64,000 nucleotides of DNA from Lachnospiraceae bacterium (GCA_022769005.1 JALEKK010000029.1:1-64000); one strand, 5' to 3'; shown: positions 1 through 9,157, counted from the stretch's first letter. Numbers and translations: made by a program. Notes: a model not told the origin generated them from the letters alone.

Positions 1-49
1 CTGTTGTGCCGTTTCCGTCGTGTTTGTTTGTTGCCGCTTGTCGCGGCGA

Positions 50-85
50 CTTGTATATAATATCAATACCCCAATATAATGTCAA
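50..85 (-). promoter_or_regulatory. Strong promoter pointing out of the left edge (stable-RNA type)
   Basis: On the minus strand a perfect -35 box TTGACA (80-85) and a -10 box TATTAT (57-62) are separated by 17 bases. The spacer end ATTGA and the downstream AAGTCGC match the promoters of the tRNA-Ser and tRNA-Gly genes at 4516-4544 and 43199-43227. By inference it drives a tRNA or rRNA transcript starting near base 50 and running left out of the window. No gene for it is visible here. Confidence 0.75.
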
Positions 86-182
86 CACTTTTTTTGAAAA
101 ATATTTAAATTTATTTTTTGTTTTTCAAGAAGCCGCGGAAATACCATGTTTCAGAGGACTTTTTATTTTATGGATTTAATAA

Positions 183-228
183 AAAGGCTGTATATTTAAG
201 ATTATCAAATCCTAAATACACAGCCTTT
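183..228 (-). terminator. Intrinsic terminator after the YhgE-family gene
   Basis: A 16-bp stem (AAAGGCTG type, one mismatch) with a 14-base loop is followed on the minus strand by a T-rich run (TTTTTATTAA). It lies about 60 bases past the stop codon of the 864-aa membrane protein. Confidence 0.8.
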
Positions 229-285
229 GCTCATCATTTGTTATCTGAAATTTAAAGACATCGTTTTACTTTGTCGTAACTGTAA

Positions 286-2880
286 TCAATGTTTGTCAGG
301 AATACTGCTGAAATGTCCTTCCTCACCATAGTGGAAAGCATCTTTTATTCCGATTTTTTCACCGTCATTCCTGTTCTTTATTCTTCTTATAATATTTCCC
401 AACATAAGAAGTCCGAGAGCGATTGCCGCAAAAATAAACTGCATTCCGAAATTATACCATGCATAAGCTTCGTTATGACCGCTTATTGCTTCTTTCATCA
501 GCTGAATATTATACGTCATAGGAAGGAACGGATTTATGGCTCTGAAGAATCCCGGATTCAATTCAATAGGGAATGTTCCTCCCGTTGCCGTAAGCTGCAG
601 TACCATAAGTACCATTGAAAGGAATTTACCCACATCTCCGAGGTTAACCATCAGACATTCCACTATAAGCATATATGTTATGGAAATCGCACACAGTCCG
701 AGATAATATGCCAAAGGAAGATCTACCTCGAGACCGAGTCCGAACTGACCTACAAGGCCGCATATAAGAGCCTGTGCAACGGCTATACCAAGGAAGAAGA
801 AGAAACGTATTAAAGGTTTCCTTGACATAGGTCCCAATGTTTTAACCGTTCTCTTATAATCATAGTAGATTGTTAACATACATGTTAATGCACCTACCCA
901 CAGAGATACATTTAAGAAATACGGAGCAAACGACTCACCGTAATTTGGTATCTCATCAAACGGTTCAGCCTTGGTTTCAACTCCGCCGCCTACCGCGGAA
1001 GCAAGTCCGTCGGTTGTCTTAAGTTTATCTCTGGCGTCGCTTATTGAAGTGTTGAATCCGTTATTTAAGGTTGTAAGTCCGCCCAGAACCTGACTGTTTC
1101 CGTCTTTAGCCGTTACAAGTCCGTCTCCGAGCTGACGCGAACCGTCCTCAAGTTTTACGGATCCGTCTGAAAGCTGACCTATACCTGATGTAAGCGTATT
1201 GATTCCGGCTCCCAATTCATTAAGTCTTACCGCACCGTTTGCAAGAGTATCGGCTCCTGCGGCAAGTTTGTTAACGCCTGCACCTAATTCATTAAGTTTT
1301 TCGGCACCGTTTGAAAGGGTTTCAGTACCCTGTGACAATGTTGTAAGACCGCCGTTAAGAGTATTCAATCCCTGACTCACCTGAGTTGCGCCCGCAAGAA
1401 GAGCAGTTTTTTTGCTTCCGTCGGGAGCAGTATATGTTCCCGTATCGCCTTCTCCGTCTATAGGAGTCTTTAACATCTGAATTCCCGCACCGATGCTTTT
1501 TGCCATGGTGTCCAGGCTGTTGCCCAATTCAGGAATAAGCGCATTTTTAAGTCCTGCAGCTAATAAATCTTTACTTCCCTTTACGGACGTGCCTCCGGCC
1601 TGAACCTGTGTTCCCGAAGCCTGAAGCTGTCCGGCACCCGCTTTTATTTTTTCAGTTGCATTCATGCCTGAAGCATCCTTTGCATTTAACTGATTTGCAA
1701 TTGCGGTTGCCGTTGCCGTATCGCCTGCATTTAAAGCTGCAATCATTTTATTGGTTGCGTCAGTGTATGAATTAACGCCTGCTGCATATGTGTTTACTCC
1801 GTTTACATATGTGTTAACGCCGTCTACATAACCGTTAATTCCCGGTGTTGTTCCGTTACCTTCATATACCTGATTCACCGCGCCGTCAACTCCCGCACCT
1901 ATCTTTGCGGCAGAACTATCCTTTGACGATTTTATACCTGACTGTATGGTGTCATTAAGAGTAGTCAAACCTGATGAAACAGATTTTATACCGTCTGCAA
2001 CCGACTGACTTCCCACAGCAAGCTGTCCGGATCCGGCCTGAGCCGATTTGGCGCCGTCATTTAACTGTTTTGCACCGTTAACAAGAACAGGAAGTGAAGC
2101 AACTCCGTCCTTTAACTGTCCCGCACCGTCTGCCAATGCTTTTGTACCCGAAACCAGGGTAGGCAATGATGCCGCACCGTTGCTGAGAGCAGTTGCTCCG
2201 TTAAGAGCCGTAGACAAACCTGTCGATAATGCAGTCAAACCGTCTGTTATTGTTGTATTGCCGTCAATAAGTGCGGTATAACCGTTATCCAACTGTTCGC
2301 TTCCGTCTTTTAATTTTGCGACACCGTCATTTGCCTCTTCCAACGAATCAGGAACGGCCTCCAGTTGTGTCACCAACTTATCCGTAACTTTCTCTGCGAT
2401 TTTTAAATCAACAGAATCCTTAAGCTTCGTTACGGCTGTTGTTAAAATAGATGACGCCACATAATTCCTCTTTTGGTTGGCAGAATATGTAATCGTCGCC
2501 TGTGTTTTTACCTCATTACTTAAAGATGTCAAATCTTCGGTGAAGTTACCCGGTATATCAATCACGGCATAATATTTATTACCCGTTTCCAAGCCTTCTC
2601 TTGCAGTCTTTAAATCAACAAATTCCCACTTCAGGTTTTTGTTTTCTTTAAGATTGTCCACTAATTGATTACCGAAATTAACTTCTTCACCCTGATACAT
2701 TGCCCCCTTGTCCTCGTTAACTACCGCGACAGGCAAATTTTCAGTTTTTCCGTAAACATCCCATACGGATGATACATATGTGCCGAAGTAGATAACAGGG
2801 ATGAGCAATATGCCGATACAGAGAATAACCAAAGTCAAGTACTTGCTTCGTCTTCTCTTATTCTCATCTCCCTGCGACAT
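286..2880 (-). CDS. YhgE/Pip-family membrane protein (ABC-2-type C-terminus)
   Basis: 864 aa. One transmembrane segment lies at about residues 13-35, followed by an extracellular YhgE/Pip domain. A long stretch (about 185-650) has repeated LxxGAxxLxxG units, likely a rod or coiled coil. About five C-terminal membrane helices (about 665-840) resemble ABC-2 permeases. The family includes the phage-infection protein Pip and relatives found with type VII secretion; its biochemical role is not settled. No type VII genes are in this window. The start is supported by GGAGG ten bases upstream. A TetR regulator lies upstream in the same direction and probably controls it through dyads between 2938 and 3063. 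An exporter role is inference. Confidence 0.85.
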   Translation of the reverse strand: MSQGDENKRRRSKYLTLVILCIGILLIPVIYFGTYVSSVWDVYGKTENLPVAVVNEDKGAMYQGEEVNFGNQLVDNLKENKNLKWEFVDLKTAREGLETGNKYYAVIDIPGNFTEDLTSLSNEVKTQATITYSANQKRNYVASSILTTAVTKLKDSVDLKIAEKVTDKLVTQLEAVPDSLEEANDGVAKLKDGSEQLDNGYTALIDGNTTITDGLTALSTGLSTALNGATALSNGAASLPTLVSGTKALADGAGQLKDGVASLPVLVNGAKQLNDGAKSAQAGSGQLAVGSQSVADGIKSVSSGLTTLNDTIQSGIKSSKDSSAAKIGAGVDGAVNQVYEGNGTTPGINGYVDGVNTYVNGVNTYAAGVNSYTDATNKMIAALNAGDTATATAIANQLNAKDASGMNATEKIKAGAGQLQASGTQVQAGGTSVKGSKDLLAAGLKNALIPELGNSLDTMAKSIGAGIQMLKTPIDGEGDTGTYTAPDGSKKTALLAGATQVSQGLNTLNGGLTTLSQGTETLSNGAEKLNELGAGVNKLAAGADTLANGAVRLNELGAGINTLTSGIGQLSDGSVKLEDGSRQLGDGLVTAKDGNSQVLGGLTTLNNGFNTSISDARDKLKTTDGLASAVGGGVETKAEPFDEIPNYGESFAPYFLNVSLWVGALTCMLTIYYDYKRTVKTLGPMSRKPLIRFFFFLGIAVAQALICGLVGQFGLGLEVDLPLAYYLGLCAISITYMLIVECLMVNLGDVGKFLSMVLMVLQLTATGGTFPIELNPGFFRAINPFLPMTYNIQLMKEAISGHNEAYAWYNFGMQFIFAAIALGLLMLGNIIRRIKNRNDGEKIGIKDAFHYGEEGHFSSIPDKH

Positions 2881-2937
2881 TTACATAAAACCTCCCTTCT
2901 TTGCGCGCAGATAAAGTATCTCAATATTTTAGCTGCT

Positions 2938-3063
2938 TATCTTAAGTAAATAAAATACTAAGATAAATTAGCTGCTGTAATAGTATGATAGAAATTTAAC
3001 ATTTAAAACTTGTTTCTTAAATAGACTTTTTTATACAAATGTCAAAATTGTTACACTTGTATA
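2938..3063 (-). promoter_or_regulatory. Promoter region of the YhgE gene with two dyads
   Basis: The 524-base gap 2881-3404 holds the YhgE promoter region and the tetR terminator. A TTGACA-like -35 (plus 3040-3045) precedes a weak -10 about 16 bases on. It sits inside an inverted repeat with arms TATACAAATGT (3032-3042) and ACACTTGTATA (3053-3063), 10 of 11 positions paired, 10-base spacer. A second dyad, TATCTTA (2938-2944) and TAAGATA (2959-2965), lies between two copies of TTAGCTGCT-like sequence. Both are candidate TetR operators; this is inference. Confidence 0.5.
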
Positions 3064-3223
3064 GTTTTGTAATAGGTTTTATTTTAAAAGTTCTTATATT
3101 CGACAAACAATCTGATAAATAAGTGACATAAGTTGTTTTGCAGACATTCTGTTTCACAAATTCGGGATGCCGGATGCTTTTTATAACTTATCCGTTATTA
3201 CATCTTGTCAGGGGTAAATAAAA

Positions 3224-3260
3224 GGAACACTATGCAAATAATTCAACCGCACAATGTTCC
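3224..3260 (-). terminator. Intrinsic terminator after the TetR gene
   Basis: A 12-bp stem including G-U pairs (arms GGAACATTGTGC and GCATAGTGTTCC on the minus strand) has a 13-base loop and is followed by TTTTATTT. It lies about 145 bases past the TetR stop. Confidence 0.7.
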
Positions 3261-3404
3261 CCGTAAATTAAATATTATCAGCTTCGATATTAAATCATCG
3301 GTAAGTAAAATATATTTTAACTTATAAATAAAAACCGTGATAACCTGTCTTCTGATGTGATTGTATAATTTGATACTGTTAACATTATGGATCTACAAAT
3401 AATA

Positions 3405-4001
3405 TTAAACCGTAATTTCGCTTTTTCCTTTGAATCTTTCAACAATGTGTTCCAATGATCCTTCAACGGTCATATAAATCAATTCAACCAGGTTATTTTT
3501 GTCAGTGACACTATTAATACCGTCAAATAATATCCAATCAACTATGCAGCCGTGGAATGATGCCGTGTAATATTCATATAAAAATTCCAGATATTCATTA
3601 TAAATATTTGTAAATCTTATATATTTTGCGATATAGGCTTTAACATATGGCTTAAGATTGTCATGTATAAATTGATTAATATAATAAGATCCAACCGTAA
3701 GTATAAGTCTTTTGTATAAATTTTTATTGTCCTCCAGGTAATCCAGAAGTGTAATCATGGTACTCTTCCAATCCGTCACTTCAGTTCCTCCCGAAGGCAT
3801 CAGTTCCTGAAAGTCTCTTTCTATCATATACGAGCAAAGTTCATATATATCATGAAAATGATAATAAAATGTTTGGCGATTCACACCGCTGTCTCTTGTT
3901 ATTTCGTTGATTGTGATTTTATTAATCTCTTTTACGTTTAAAAGATTTTTCAACGAATCAGCAAGAAGATTGATCGTTCTTTTTGTTGCGCTGTTTTGCA
4001 T
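3405..4001 (-). CDS. TetR/AcrR-family transcriptional regulator
   Basis: 198 aa. The N-terminal helix-turn-helix reads IxEITRDSGVNRQTFYYHF (about residues 29-47), typical of TetR proteins, with YHFHDIYEL after it. The C-terminal ligand domain resembles the TetR_C_8 group (DhaS-like regulators). The start ATG has GGGGGAG upstream. It is encoded just upstream of the YhgE/Pip-family gene on the same strand, with a terminator between, so local control of that gene is likely but inferred. Ligand unknown. Confidence 0.9.
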   Translation of the reverse strand: MQNSATKRTINLLADSLKNLLNVKEINKITINEITRDSGVNRQTFYYHFHDIYELCSYMIERDFQELMPSGGTEVTDWKSTMITLLDYLEDNKNLYKRLILTVGSYYINQFIHDNLKPYVKAYIAKYIRFTNIYNEYLEFLYEYYTASFHGCIVDWILFDGINSVTDKNNLVELIYMTVEGSLEHIVERFKGKSEITV

Positions 4002-4216
4002 TTTTCTCCCCCATTCCCTAATTAAGAAAATACCCGACAGACTTCAGTATTACCAAAACCCAAAAAGTAATACTGTTTAGTTATATACAAACACGTAGTC
4101 CCAAATGTTGTATATATAATCTGCAATGTCTAAAATATAACATATATTTTCTAAAAATTTAATATTTTTTGTAACAAATATATGTTAATTAAGTATATAT
4201 TTTTAAATTTTAGTAA

Positions 4217-4256
4217 CAAAAAAACAGGTTGACATATAAAATATGACAACCTGTTT
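4217..4256 (-). terminator. Terminator after tRNA-Ser(GGA)
   Basis: Ten-base-pair stem AAACAGGTTG/CAACCTGTTT followed on the minus strand by seven T residues, a few bases past the tRNA 3' end. Confidence 0.85.
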
Positions 4257-4263
4257 AAAAAAG

Positions 4264-4351
4264 CGGAGAAGGCGGGATTTGAACCCGCGCGCCGCGTTAA
4301 CGACCTGCACCCTTTCCAGGGGTGTCCCTTCAGCCTCTTGGGTACTTCTCC
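4264..4351 (-). tRNA. tRNA-Ser (anticodon GGA)
   Basis: 88 nt class II tRNA. Acceptor stem GGAGAAG/CTTCTCC, anticodon stem CACCC/GGGTG around loop CTGGAAA giving anticodon GGA, a long variable arm, and T-arm GCGGG-TTCAAAT-CCCGC. CCA is not encoded after discriminator G. It reads UCC and UCU codons. Second gene of a two-tRNA-Ser unit. Confidence 0.97.
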
Positions 4352-4368
4352 ATGTATACACGGAAATC

Positions 4369-4398
4369 AAAAACGGGGCGTAAGCACGCCCCGTTTTC
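4369..4398 (-). terminator. Hairpin terminator between the two tRNA-Ser genes
   Basis: Perfect 11-bp stem AAAACGGGGCG/CGCCCCGTTTT with a 6-base loop, followed by a short T run on the minus strand. It could end or attenuate the transcript after tRNA-Ser(TGA), or serve as a processing signal. Confidence 0.7.
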
Positions 4399-4400
4399 AG

Positions 4401-4486
4401 CGGAGAGGATGGGATTCGAACCCATGCGCCCGTTAAGACAAACGGTTTTCAAGACCGCCGCGTTATGACCACTTCGCTACCTCTCC
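4401..4486 (-). tRNA. tRNA-Ser (anticodon TGA)
   Basis: 86 nt class II tRNA. Acceptor stem GGAGAGG/CCTCTCC, anticodon loop CTTGAAA giving anticodon TGA, long variable arm, T-arm with GGTTCGAATCC. No encoded CCA. A strong promoter lies about 30 bases upstream (4516-4544). Confidence 0.97.
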
Positions 4487-4515
4487 AAAGCTCACCACCT
4501 CGTAGCGACTTTGTT

Positions 4516-4544
4516 ATAATATCAATATATTTGTGTTATGTCAA
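4516..4544 (-). promoter_or_regulatory. tRNA-Ser operon promoter
   Basis: Minus-strand TTGACA (4539-4544) and TATTAT (4516-4521) with a 17-base spacer ending ATTGA. The AAGTCGCT just downstream is shared with the other two stable-RNA promoters in the window. Confidence 0.85.
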
Positions 4545-4596
4545 CAACTATTTTAAATATTTTATTACCGTGTAAAATCATGTTTTCCGATAAAAT

Positions 4597-5337
4597 CTAT
4601 CTGCCTCCGTCAGCCCTTTCGATAATCATTTCAGCTATGCTTAAATCTATGGGAGTCGTAATTTTAATATTGTTCTCATCCCCCTCAGTAATAACTACTT
4701 TTGTATCAGAATACATCTCAATCAGGCTTCCGTCATCCGTCGGTAAATATTCCGACTGTGTGTCGGACATATACTTATCAAAGGCATCAAGTATAAGTTC
4801 CAATTCAAAACATTGAGGCGTCTGTGCTGCCCTTAAATTACATCTTTGCGGGGTATTAACCGCCTCATTGTCGGCATTAATCACTTTAATCGTATCTTTT
4901 ACGGCTGTTGCCGGAACTATTGCCCTATGTTTTTTCACATTTTCAATGCACTCCGAAACAAGCCTCTCCGAAATTAACGGTCTGGCTCCGTCATGAATCA
5001 TTACATACGCCGTACCTCCGTCATTTCGATCCCTATACTCACTTTCAATATATACCGCTTTATCCAATCCCGCTTTTACGGAATCAATACGTTCCGCCCC
5101 GTTTTCAACTATATATAAATTATTTTTCGTGCCGCATGCCATGTTTTCAATATCTTTGTGGTACATTTTATCGGCCACGACAATACATGAATCAATCAAT
5201 TCGTTTTTAAGAAATTTTTCAATTGAATATTGTAATACGGGTTTGCCGCACAGATTAAGATATTGCTTCGGAACGGAACTCTTCATCCTTGAACCTGTTC
5301 CGCCTGCAACGATGATAGCGTAAATCCTGTCTTTCAT
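4597..5337 (-). CDS. ispD: 2-C-methyl-D-erythritol 4-phosphate cytidylyltransferase
   Basis: 246 aa, normal family length. It transfers CMP from CTP to MEP in the cytosolic MEP isoprenoid pathway. Visible motifs are the N-terminal nucleotide loop VAGGTGSRM (about 11-19), KQYLNLCGKPVL, the HDGARPLI substrate motif, and TDDGSLIE near the C-terminus. AGGAG stands about ten bases before the ATG. It lies downstream of tsaD with a 127-base gap that shows no clear signal. ispH of the same pathway lies elsewhere in the window (58562). Confidence 0.97.
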   Translation of the reverse strand: MKDRIYAIIVAGGTGSRMKSSVPKQYLNLCGKPVLQYSIEKFLKNELIDSCIVVADKMYHKDIENMACGTKNNLYIVENGAERIDSVKAGLDKAVYIESEYRDRNDGGTAYVMIHDGARPLISERLVSECIENVKKHRAIVPATAVKDTIKVINADNEAVNTPQRCNLRAAQTPQCFELELILDAFDKYMSDTQSEYLPTDDGSLIEMYSDTKVVITEGDENNIKITTPIDLSIAEMIIERADGGR

Positions 5338-5464
5338 TTATACAAAGCTCCTGAAAATATAAGAAATTTTCGAAATATTGCAAATTTACGTCTCCGAATA
5401 CCGAAATACGCTTTGCGGTAAAATGCAAAATATATTTACCCGTTCGGATAATCCTTTTATTCTG

Positions 5465-6481
5465 TTATAAAGGTAAATTAGGTACGGCGTTGAGGTTTAA
5501 ATCCCCGAATTCATTGTTTATATATTTATAATATGCCGCCGCTCCTATCATAGCCGCATTATCGGTACACATTACGGGAGAAGGTGAATGGAATTCAATT
5601 CCTTCCCTAAGACAAGCTGACTGCAAGGCCTCCCTTAACGCGCTGTTTGACGCAACTCCCCCGGCAATGGCAAGCTTTCTTATGTTTTTCTCTTTACACA
5701 ACGCGATTGCCTTCGGCACCGTGGATCCTATTATCGCCCTCTGAAATGAAGCCGCAACGTCTGCCTTGTTAACCTCAACCCCGTTCATCTTTGCCGTATT
5801 AAGCTGATTGAGCACAGCAGACTTAACTCCGCTGTATGAAAAATCAAACGGAGCGTCATCTATGTGCGCAATCGGAAAATCATATGCATACGGATTGCCG
5901 CTTTTGCTTAGTTTATCAACTTTAGGTCCTCCGGGATAACCTAATCCTATGGCTCTGGCCACTTTATCAAAGGCTTCTCCCGCCGCGTCGTCTCTTGTCA
6001 TACCCACTATTTCATACTTCCCGTATTTGGAACAAAGCGCAAGATACGTATGTCCGCCCGAAATAACAAGTATTACGAAAGGCGGTTCAAGATTTTTATT
6101 TTCCGGATAATTTGCACATATATGACCTTCTATGTGATTAACCGGAATCAAAGGCTTATTGATGCTCCATGCGAGAGTTTTTGCAAACGAAACTCCCACA
6201 AGCAGTGCTCCGACAAGTCCCGGCCCGTTTGTTACAGCTACGGCGTCCACATCCGTCAGATTCATCTCCGCTTCATTAAGAGCCTCCTCAACAACATTAA
6301 CTATATTTTCCATGTGTTTTCTGGATGCAATTTCAGGTACAACTCCTCCGTATTCAGTATGGATCTTTATTTGAGAATTAATCACATTTGATATGATATT
6401 TCTTCCGTTTATAACAACCGAAGCCGCCGTTTCATCACATGATGACTCAATTGCAAGTATTTTTATGTCTCTGTCTTTCAT
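5465..6481 (-). CDS. tsaD: tRNA N6-threonylcarbamoyladenosine transferase TsaD
   Basis: 338 aa. It transfers threonylcarbamoyl from the adenylate to A37 of ANN-decoding tRNAs, acting with TsaB and TsaE. The Kae1/ASKHA fold is clear: IESSCDETA at the N-terminus, metal-binding HIEGH (H116, H120), SGGHTYL, and the C-terminal [14 protein letters not shown]. The start at 6481 is chosen because GAGG lies six bases upstream; a frame start at 6493 has no Shine-Dalgarno. The GAGGATTGA of rnz supplies both the rnz stop and this ribosome site, so the genes are coupled. Confidence 0.97.
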   Translation of the reverse strand: MKDRDIKILAIESSCDETAASVVINGRNIISNVINSQIKIHTEYGGVVPEIASRKHMENIVNVVEEALNEAEMNLTDVDAVAVTNGPGLVGALLVGVSFAKTLAWSINKPLIPVNHIEGHICANYPENKNLEPPFVILVISGGHTYLALCSKYGKYEIVGMTRDDAAGEAFDKVARAIGLGYPGGPKVDKLSKSGNPYAYDFPIAHIDDAPFDFSYSGVKSAVLNQLNTAKMNGVEVNKADVAASFQRAIIGSTVPKAIALCKEKNIRKLAIAGGVASNSALREALQSACLREGIEFHSPSPVMCTDNAAMIGAAAYYKYINNEFGDLNLNAVPNLPL

Positions 6482-6482
6482 A

Positions 6483-7391
6483 TCAATCCTCATACATTAA
6501 TGTTACCGCTTTACCGCATGTTCCCACATGGGAATTGGCAAATATCTTTCTCGCAGTATTAATAAAGTCCCCGGGGCGCTGCAATACGGGGCTGAAATGT
6601 GTTAACCACATCTCTTTTACTTCCGCTTCCTTGGCCAATGAAGCCGCTTCGGAAAATGTCATATGCTTATATTCTCTGGCCTTGTTCATTCTGTCGTCAG
6701 TACCGTACATTCCTTCACAGATAAACAAGTCCGACTGATAAGCATTGTCGACTATTGCCTTAACCGGTCTGGTGTCCGTACAATATGTTACCTTTATTCC
6801 CTTTCTCGGACTCCCCATCACAGTCTCCGACTTTATTTCAATACCGTCAACCGTTACATCCTCTCCGTGCTGGAGTCTGTTCCAATACATCTTTGGAATT
6901 CCCAGGGAGTTCGCTTTCTCCACATCAAATTTACCCATTCTCGGAATACTTACCGTATATCCGAAACATGTAACTTTATGATTCAGTTTATATATATCTA
7001 TCTCATATCCTCTCAGACTTAAATGTGTTTGAGCATCATCCAATTCCATAAATTCCAACTCAAACGGCAGTTCCGGAGCTATGGTTCTGAGAGCCGTAAC
7101 TATCCTTTTCAAACCCTTGGGTCCTACGAGAGTAACAGGAGCGCTTCTTCCTGAATTCCCCATTGATAAAAGCATTCCCGGAAGACCGCTTATATGATCC
7201 GCATGAAAGTGCGTGAAACATATCGTATCTATGTCGTAATTGCTGATTCCAGCTTCTTTCATAGCAATCTGTGTTGCTTCGCCGCAGTCTATAAGAAGTC
7301 CGCTTCCGTTATATTTTAAAAACAGAGATGTTAACCATCTTCCCGGGAGAGGCAGCATTCCGCCCGTCCCAAGCAAACAAACGTCAAGCAT
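6483..7391 (-). CDS. rnz: Ribonuclease Z
   Basis: 302 aa, close to the usual 300-310. Zinc endoribonuclease that cuts the 3' trailer of pre-tRNAs, needed here because the tRNA genes seen lack encoded CCA. The metallo-beta-lactamase motif HFHADH is at residues 61-66, with a conserved AxDTR-type segment (CTDTRPVK) and the distal WLTHFSP histidine. It sits between the tsaB::rimI fusion (12-base gap) and tsaD, so tRNA maturation and modification genes share an operon. Confidence 0.95.
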   Translation of the reverse strand: MLDVCLLGTGGMLPLPGRWLTSLFLKYNGSGLLIDCGEATQIAMKEAGISNYDIDTICFTHFHADHISGLPGMLLSMGNSGRSAPVTLVGPKGLKRIVTALRTIAPELPFELEFMELDDAQTHLSLRGYEIDIYKLNHKVTCFGYTVSIPRMGKFDVEKANSLGIPKMYWNRLQHGEDVTVDGIEIKSETVMGSPRKGIKVTYCTDTRPVKAIVDNAYQSDLFICEGMYGTDDRMNKAREYKHMTFSEAASLAKEAEVKEMWLTHFSPVLQRPGDFINTARKIFANSHVGTCGKAVTLMYED

Positions 7392-7403
7392 TGTTATTCC
7401 TTT

Positions 7404-8558
7404 CTAACCAAGCTCATATATACATGCATCTTCTTTAGGTCCGTCATAAAAACCTTTTCTTTCTCCGATGAATTCAAAATTCATGCTTTCGTACAGATTA
7501 ACGGCCTTTTTATTGCCCTTTCTCACTTCAAGAATAAAACGTTTCACGCCTCTCTTTCTTCCACGTGATATAAGCTCTCTTAACAGCGCCCTTGCAATGC
7601 CCTTTCTTCTGTACTCCGGATGTACCGCAACATTTGTAATCTCCGACTCGTCAATAGATATCCATGAACCGACAAAACCGCATACCGTATCACCGGAGCA
7701 GGCAACAAGATATAATGCATTTTCTTTTCGGGCCGCGTCTCTCAAGGCATCTTCAGACCACGCCCCGTTTCCTATTGACATTTTCTCGATTTCGGCAACC
7801 CCTGATGCATCGGATTCCCGTAACTCTCTTATTATGTAATTATCCTGTGTTTCTTTGGTTCTTTCAGCCTGCGAAGGCCTTAAATACTCGGCGTTTAACG
7901 CAGAGGCGGATGTTACTTCTCCCGCTTCTATCATTTCTCCCGCAATATATGCAACTTTTGCGGCACTTAAATCATTTTCAGTCGGAAGTGCGTATTTATA
8001 TGAAAATTGTGCATTTTCCAGATACTTTTCAAGTATTTTTACTCCGTCTCCCACAAATGTCACTTCATCGCCGTATGCATTTAATTTTTCCACCAGCTCT
8101 TCGGCGGAAATCAGCATATTCTCTTCAATTTCTTCAATTTTGTATCTTTTTTCCTTTGCATCGGAATCAATGAGTCTGTATTGATACAATCCGCAATAAA
8201 CATGAGATCTTCTCGCATCCGTCACTGCGCATATTATGCCTGGAGTTATACCGACGGCTCCGAGTGCCTTTAACGTAGGCACCGCAACCGCAGGTTTGTT
8301 AAATGCGTACGCCATTGCTTTTGCCTGAGCAATACCGATTCTTAACCCCGTAAATGACCCCGGACCTACGGAAACAGCAATATAATCTATCTCCGAGACA
8401 TCCATGCCGACACTTTTTAAAAGTGCGTCAGTCATCGGGAGAAGAGTTTCAGAATGTTTCATCCCCGTATTTATGCTGTATTCTCCGATTATCTTATTAT
8501 CCCTTAATATTGCCGCGCTTGCGACACTTCCGGCACTCTCAATCGCAAGAACCGTCAT
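7404..8558 (-). CDS. tsaB-rimI: TsaB-RimI fusion: t6A dimerization subunit and protein N-acetyltransferase
   Basis: 384 aa. Residues 1 to about 230 are TsaB: LAIESAGSVASAAIL start, SVGPGSFTGLRIGIAQAKAM motif, and an AEYLRPSQAE end. Residues about 242-384 are a complete GNAT domain of the RimI type, with the acetyl-CoA loop RRKGIA at about 317-322 and a NLYESMNFE C-terminal motif. TsaB binds TsaD in t6A synthesis; RimI acetylates the N-terminus of ribosomal protein S18 in E. coli. Separate genes are usual, but fused forms are known in Clostridia. A Shine-Dalgarno (GAGGTG) inside the end of tsaE precedes the start. Confidence 0.95.
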   Translation of the reverse strand: MTVLAIESAGSVASAAILRDNKIIGEYSINTGMKHSETLLPMTDALLKSVGMDVSEIDYIAVSVGPGSFTGLRIGIAQAKAMAYAFNKPAVAVPTLKALGAVGITPGIICAVTDARRSHVYCGLYQYRLIDSDAKEKRYKIEEIEENMLISAEELVEKLNAYGDEVTFVGDGVKILEKYLENAQFSYKYALPTENDLSAAKVAYIAGEMIEAGEVTSASALNAEYLRPSQAERTKETQDNYIIRELRESDASGVAEIEKMSIGNGAWSEDALRDAARKENALYLVACSGDTVCGFVGSWISIDESEITNVAVHPEYRRKGIARALLRELISRGRKRGVKRFILEVRKGNKKAVNLYESMNFEFIGERKGFYDGPKEDACIYELG

Positions 8559-8976
8559 TTTCCACCTCTATCAATCTGTAATTTAATCCCTTATCCAAAT
8601 TTTTCGATATGGTTATCTTTATCATATCATTCGGCAAATATTCCTCTATGACGCTCGGCCACTCTATAAGACATACGCCGTTTCCGAAAAAATATTCGTC
8701 GAATCCGAGATAATCCATTTCATTTGGATCTTCAATTCTATATGCATCAAAATGATACAGCGGTATTCTTCCGCTGTCGTACACCTGTACTATGGTAAAT
8801 GTCGGGCTGTTTACAACCTCCGTTATTCCGAGTCCTTTGGCAAATCCCTTGGAAAATGCCGTTTTACCCGCCCCAAGGTCTCCTTCGAGCGCAAAAATCA
8901 TTCCCATCTCAGCCTTTTCGCCTAACTTTTTACCTATTTCAAATGTTTCCCTTTCACTGTAAGATTCATATATCAT
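8539..8976 (-). CDS. tsaE: tRNA t6A biosynthesis ATPase TsaE
   Basis: 145 aa. P-loop ATPase that activates the TsaBD complex. Walker A GDLGAGKT at about 32-39, then the family motif VNSPTFTIV and YHFDAYR, and LIEWP. The start at 8976 has GAGG eight bases upstream; a longer frame to 9015 adds an MHRRRFF stretch with no ribosome site and is rejected. The gene overlaps the tsaB-rimI fusion by 20 bases. First gene of the tsaE-tsaB/rimI-rnz-tsaD run. Confidence 0.95.
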   Translation of the reverse strand: MIYESYSERETFEIGKKLGEKAEMGMIFALEGDLGAGKTAFSKGFAKGLGITEVVNSPTFTIVQVYDSGRIPLYHFDAYRIEDPNEMDYLGFDEYFFGNGVCLIEWPSVIEEYLPNDMIKITISKNLDKGLNYRLIEVENDGSCD

Positions 8977-9157
8977 AAGCAAATCCTCATATTTAAAGAA
9001 GCGGCGTCTATGCATTTATCCCATCGAATGTTCCGTCGACACCGTTTAATAATCTAACAAAAAAGCTGCCGCTGATTTTATCGGAAGTAAATCATATACC
9101 GTTTACACTTCCCGATGCTGTTACATATGCGACAACTTTTCATTATATTAATATATA

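Noticed and set aside
8977..9015. Longer TsaE start at 9015
   Set aside because: No ribosome site; the ATG at 8976 has GAGG at proper spacing and matches family length.
8977..9157. Terminator after aspartate kinase
   Set aside because: The bulged stem GGAAGT...ACTTCC is about 15 bases from the T run, too far for a convincing intrinsic terminator.
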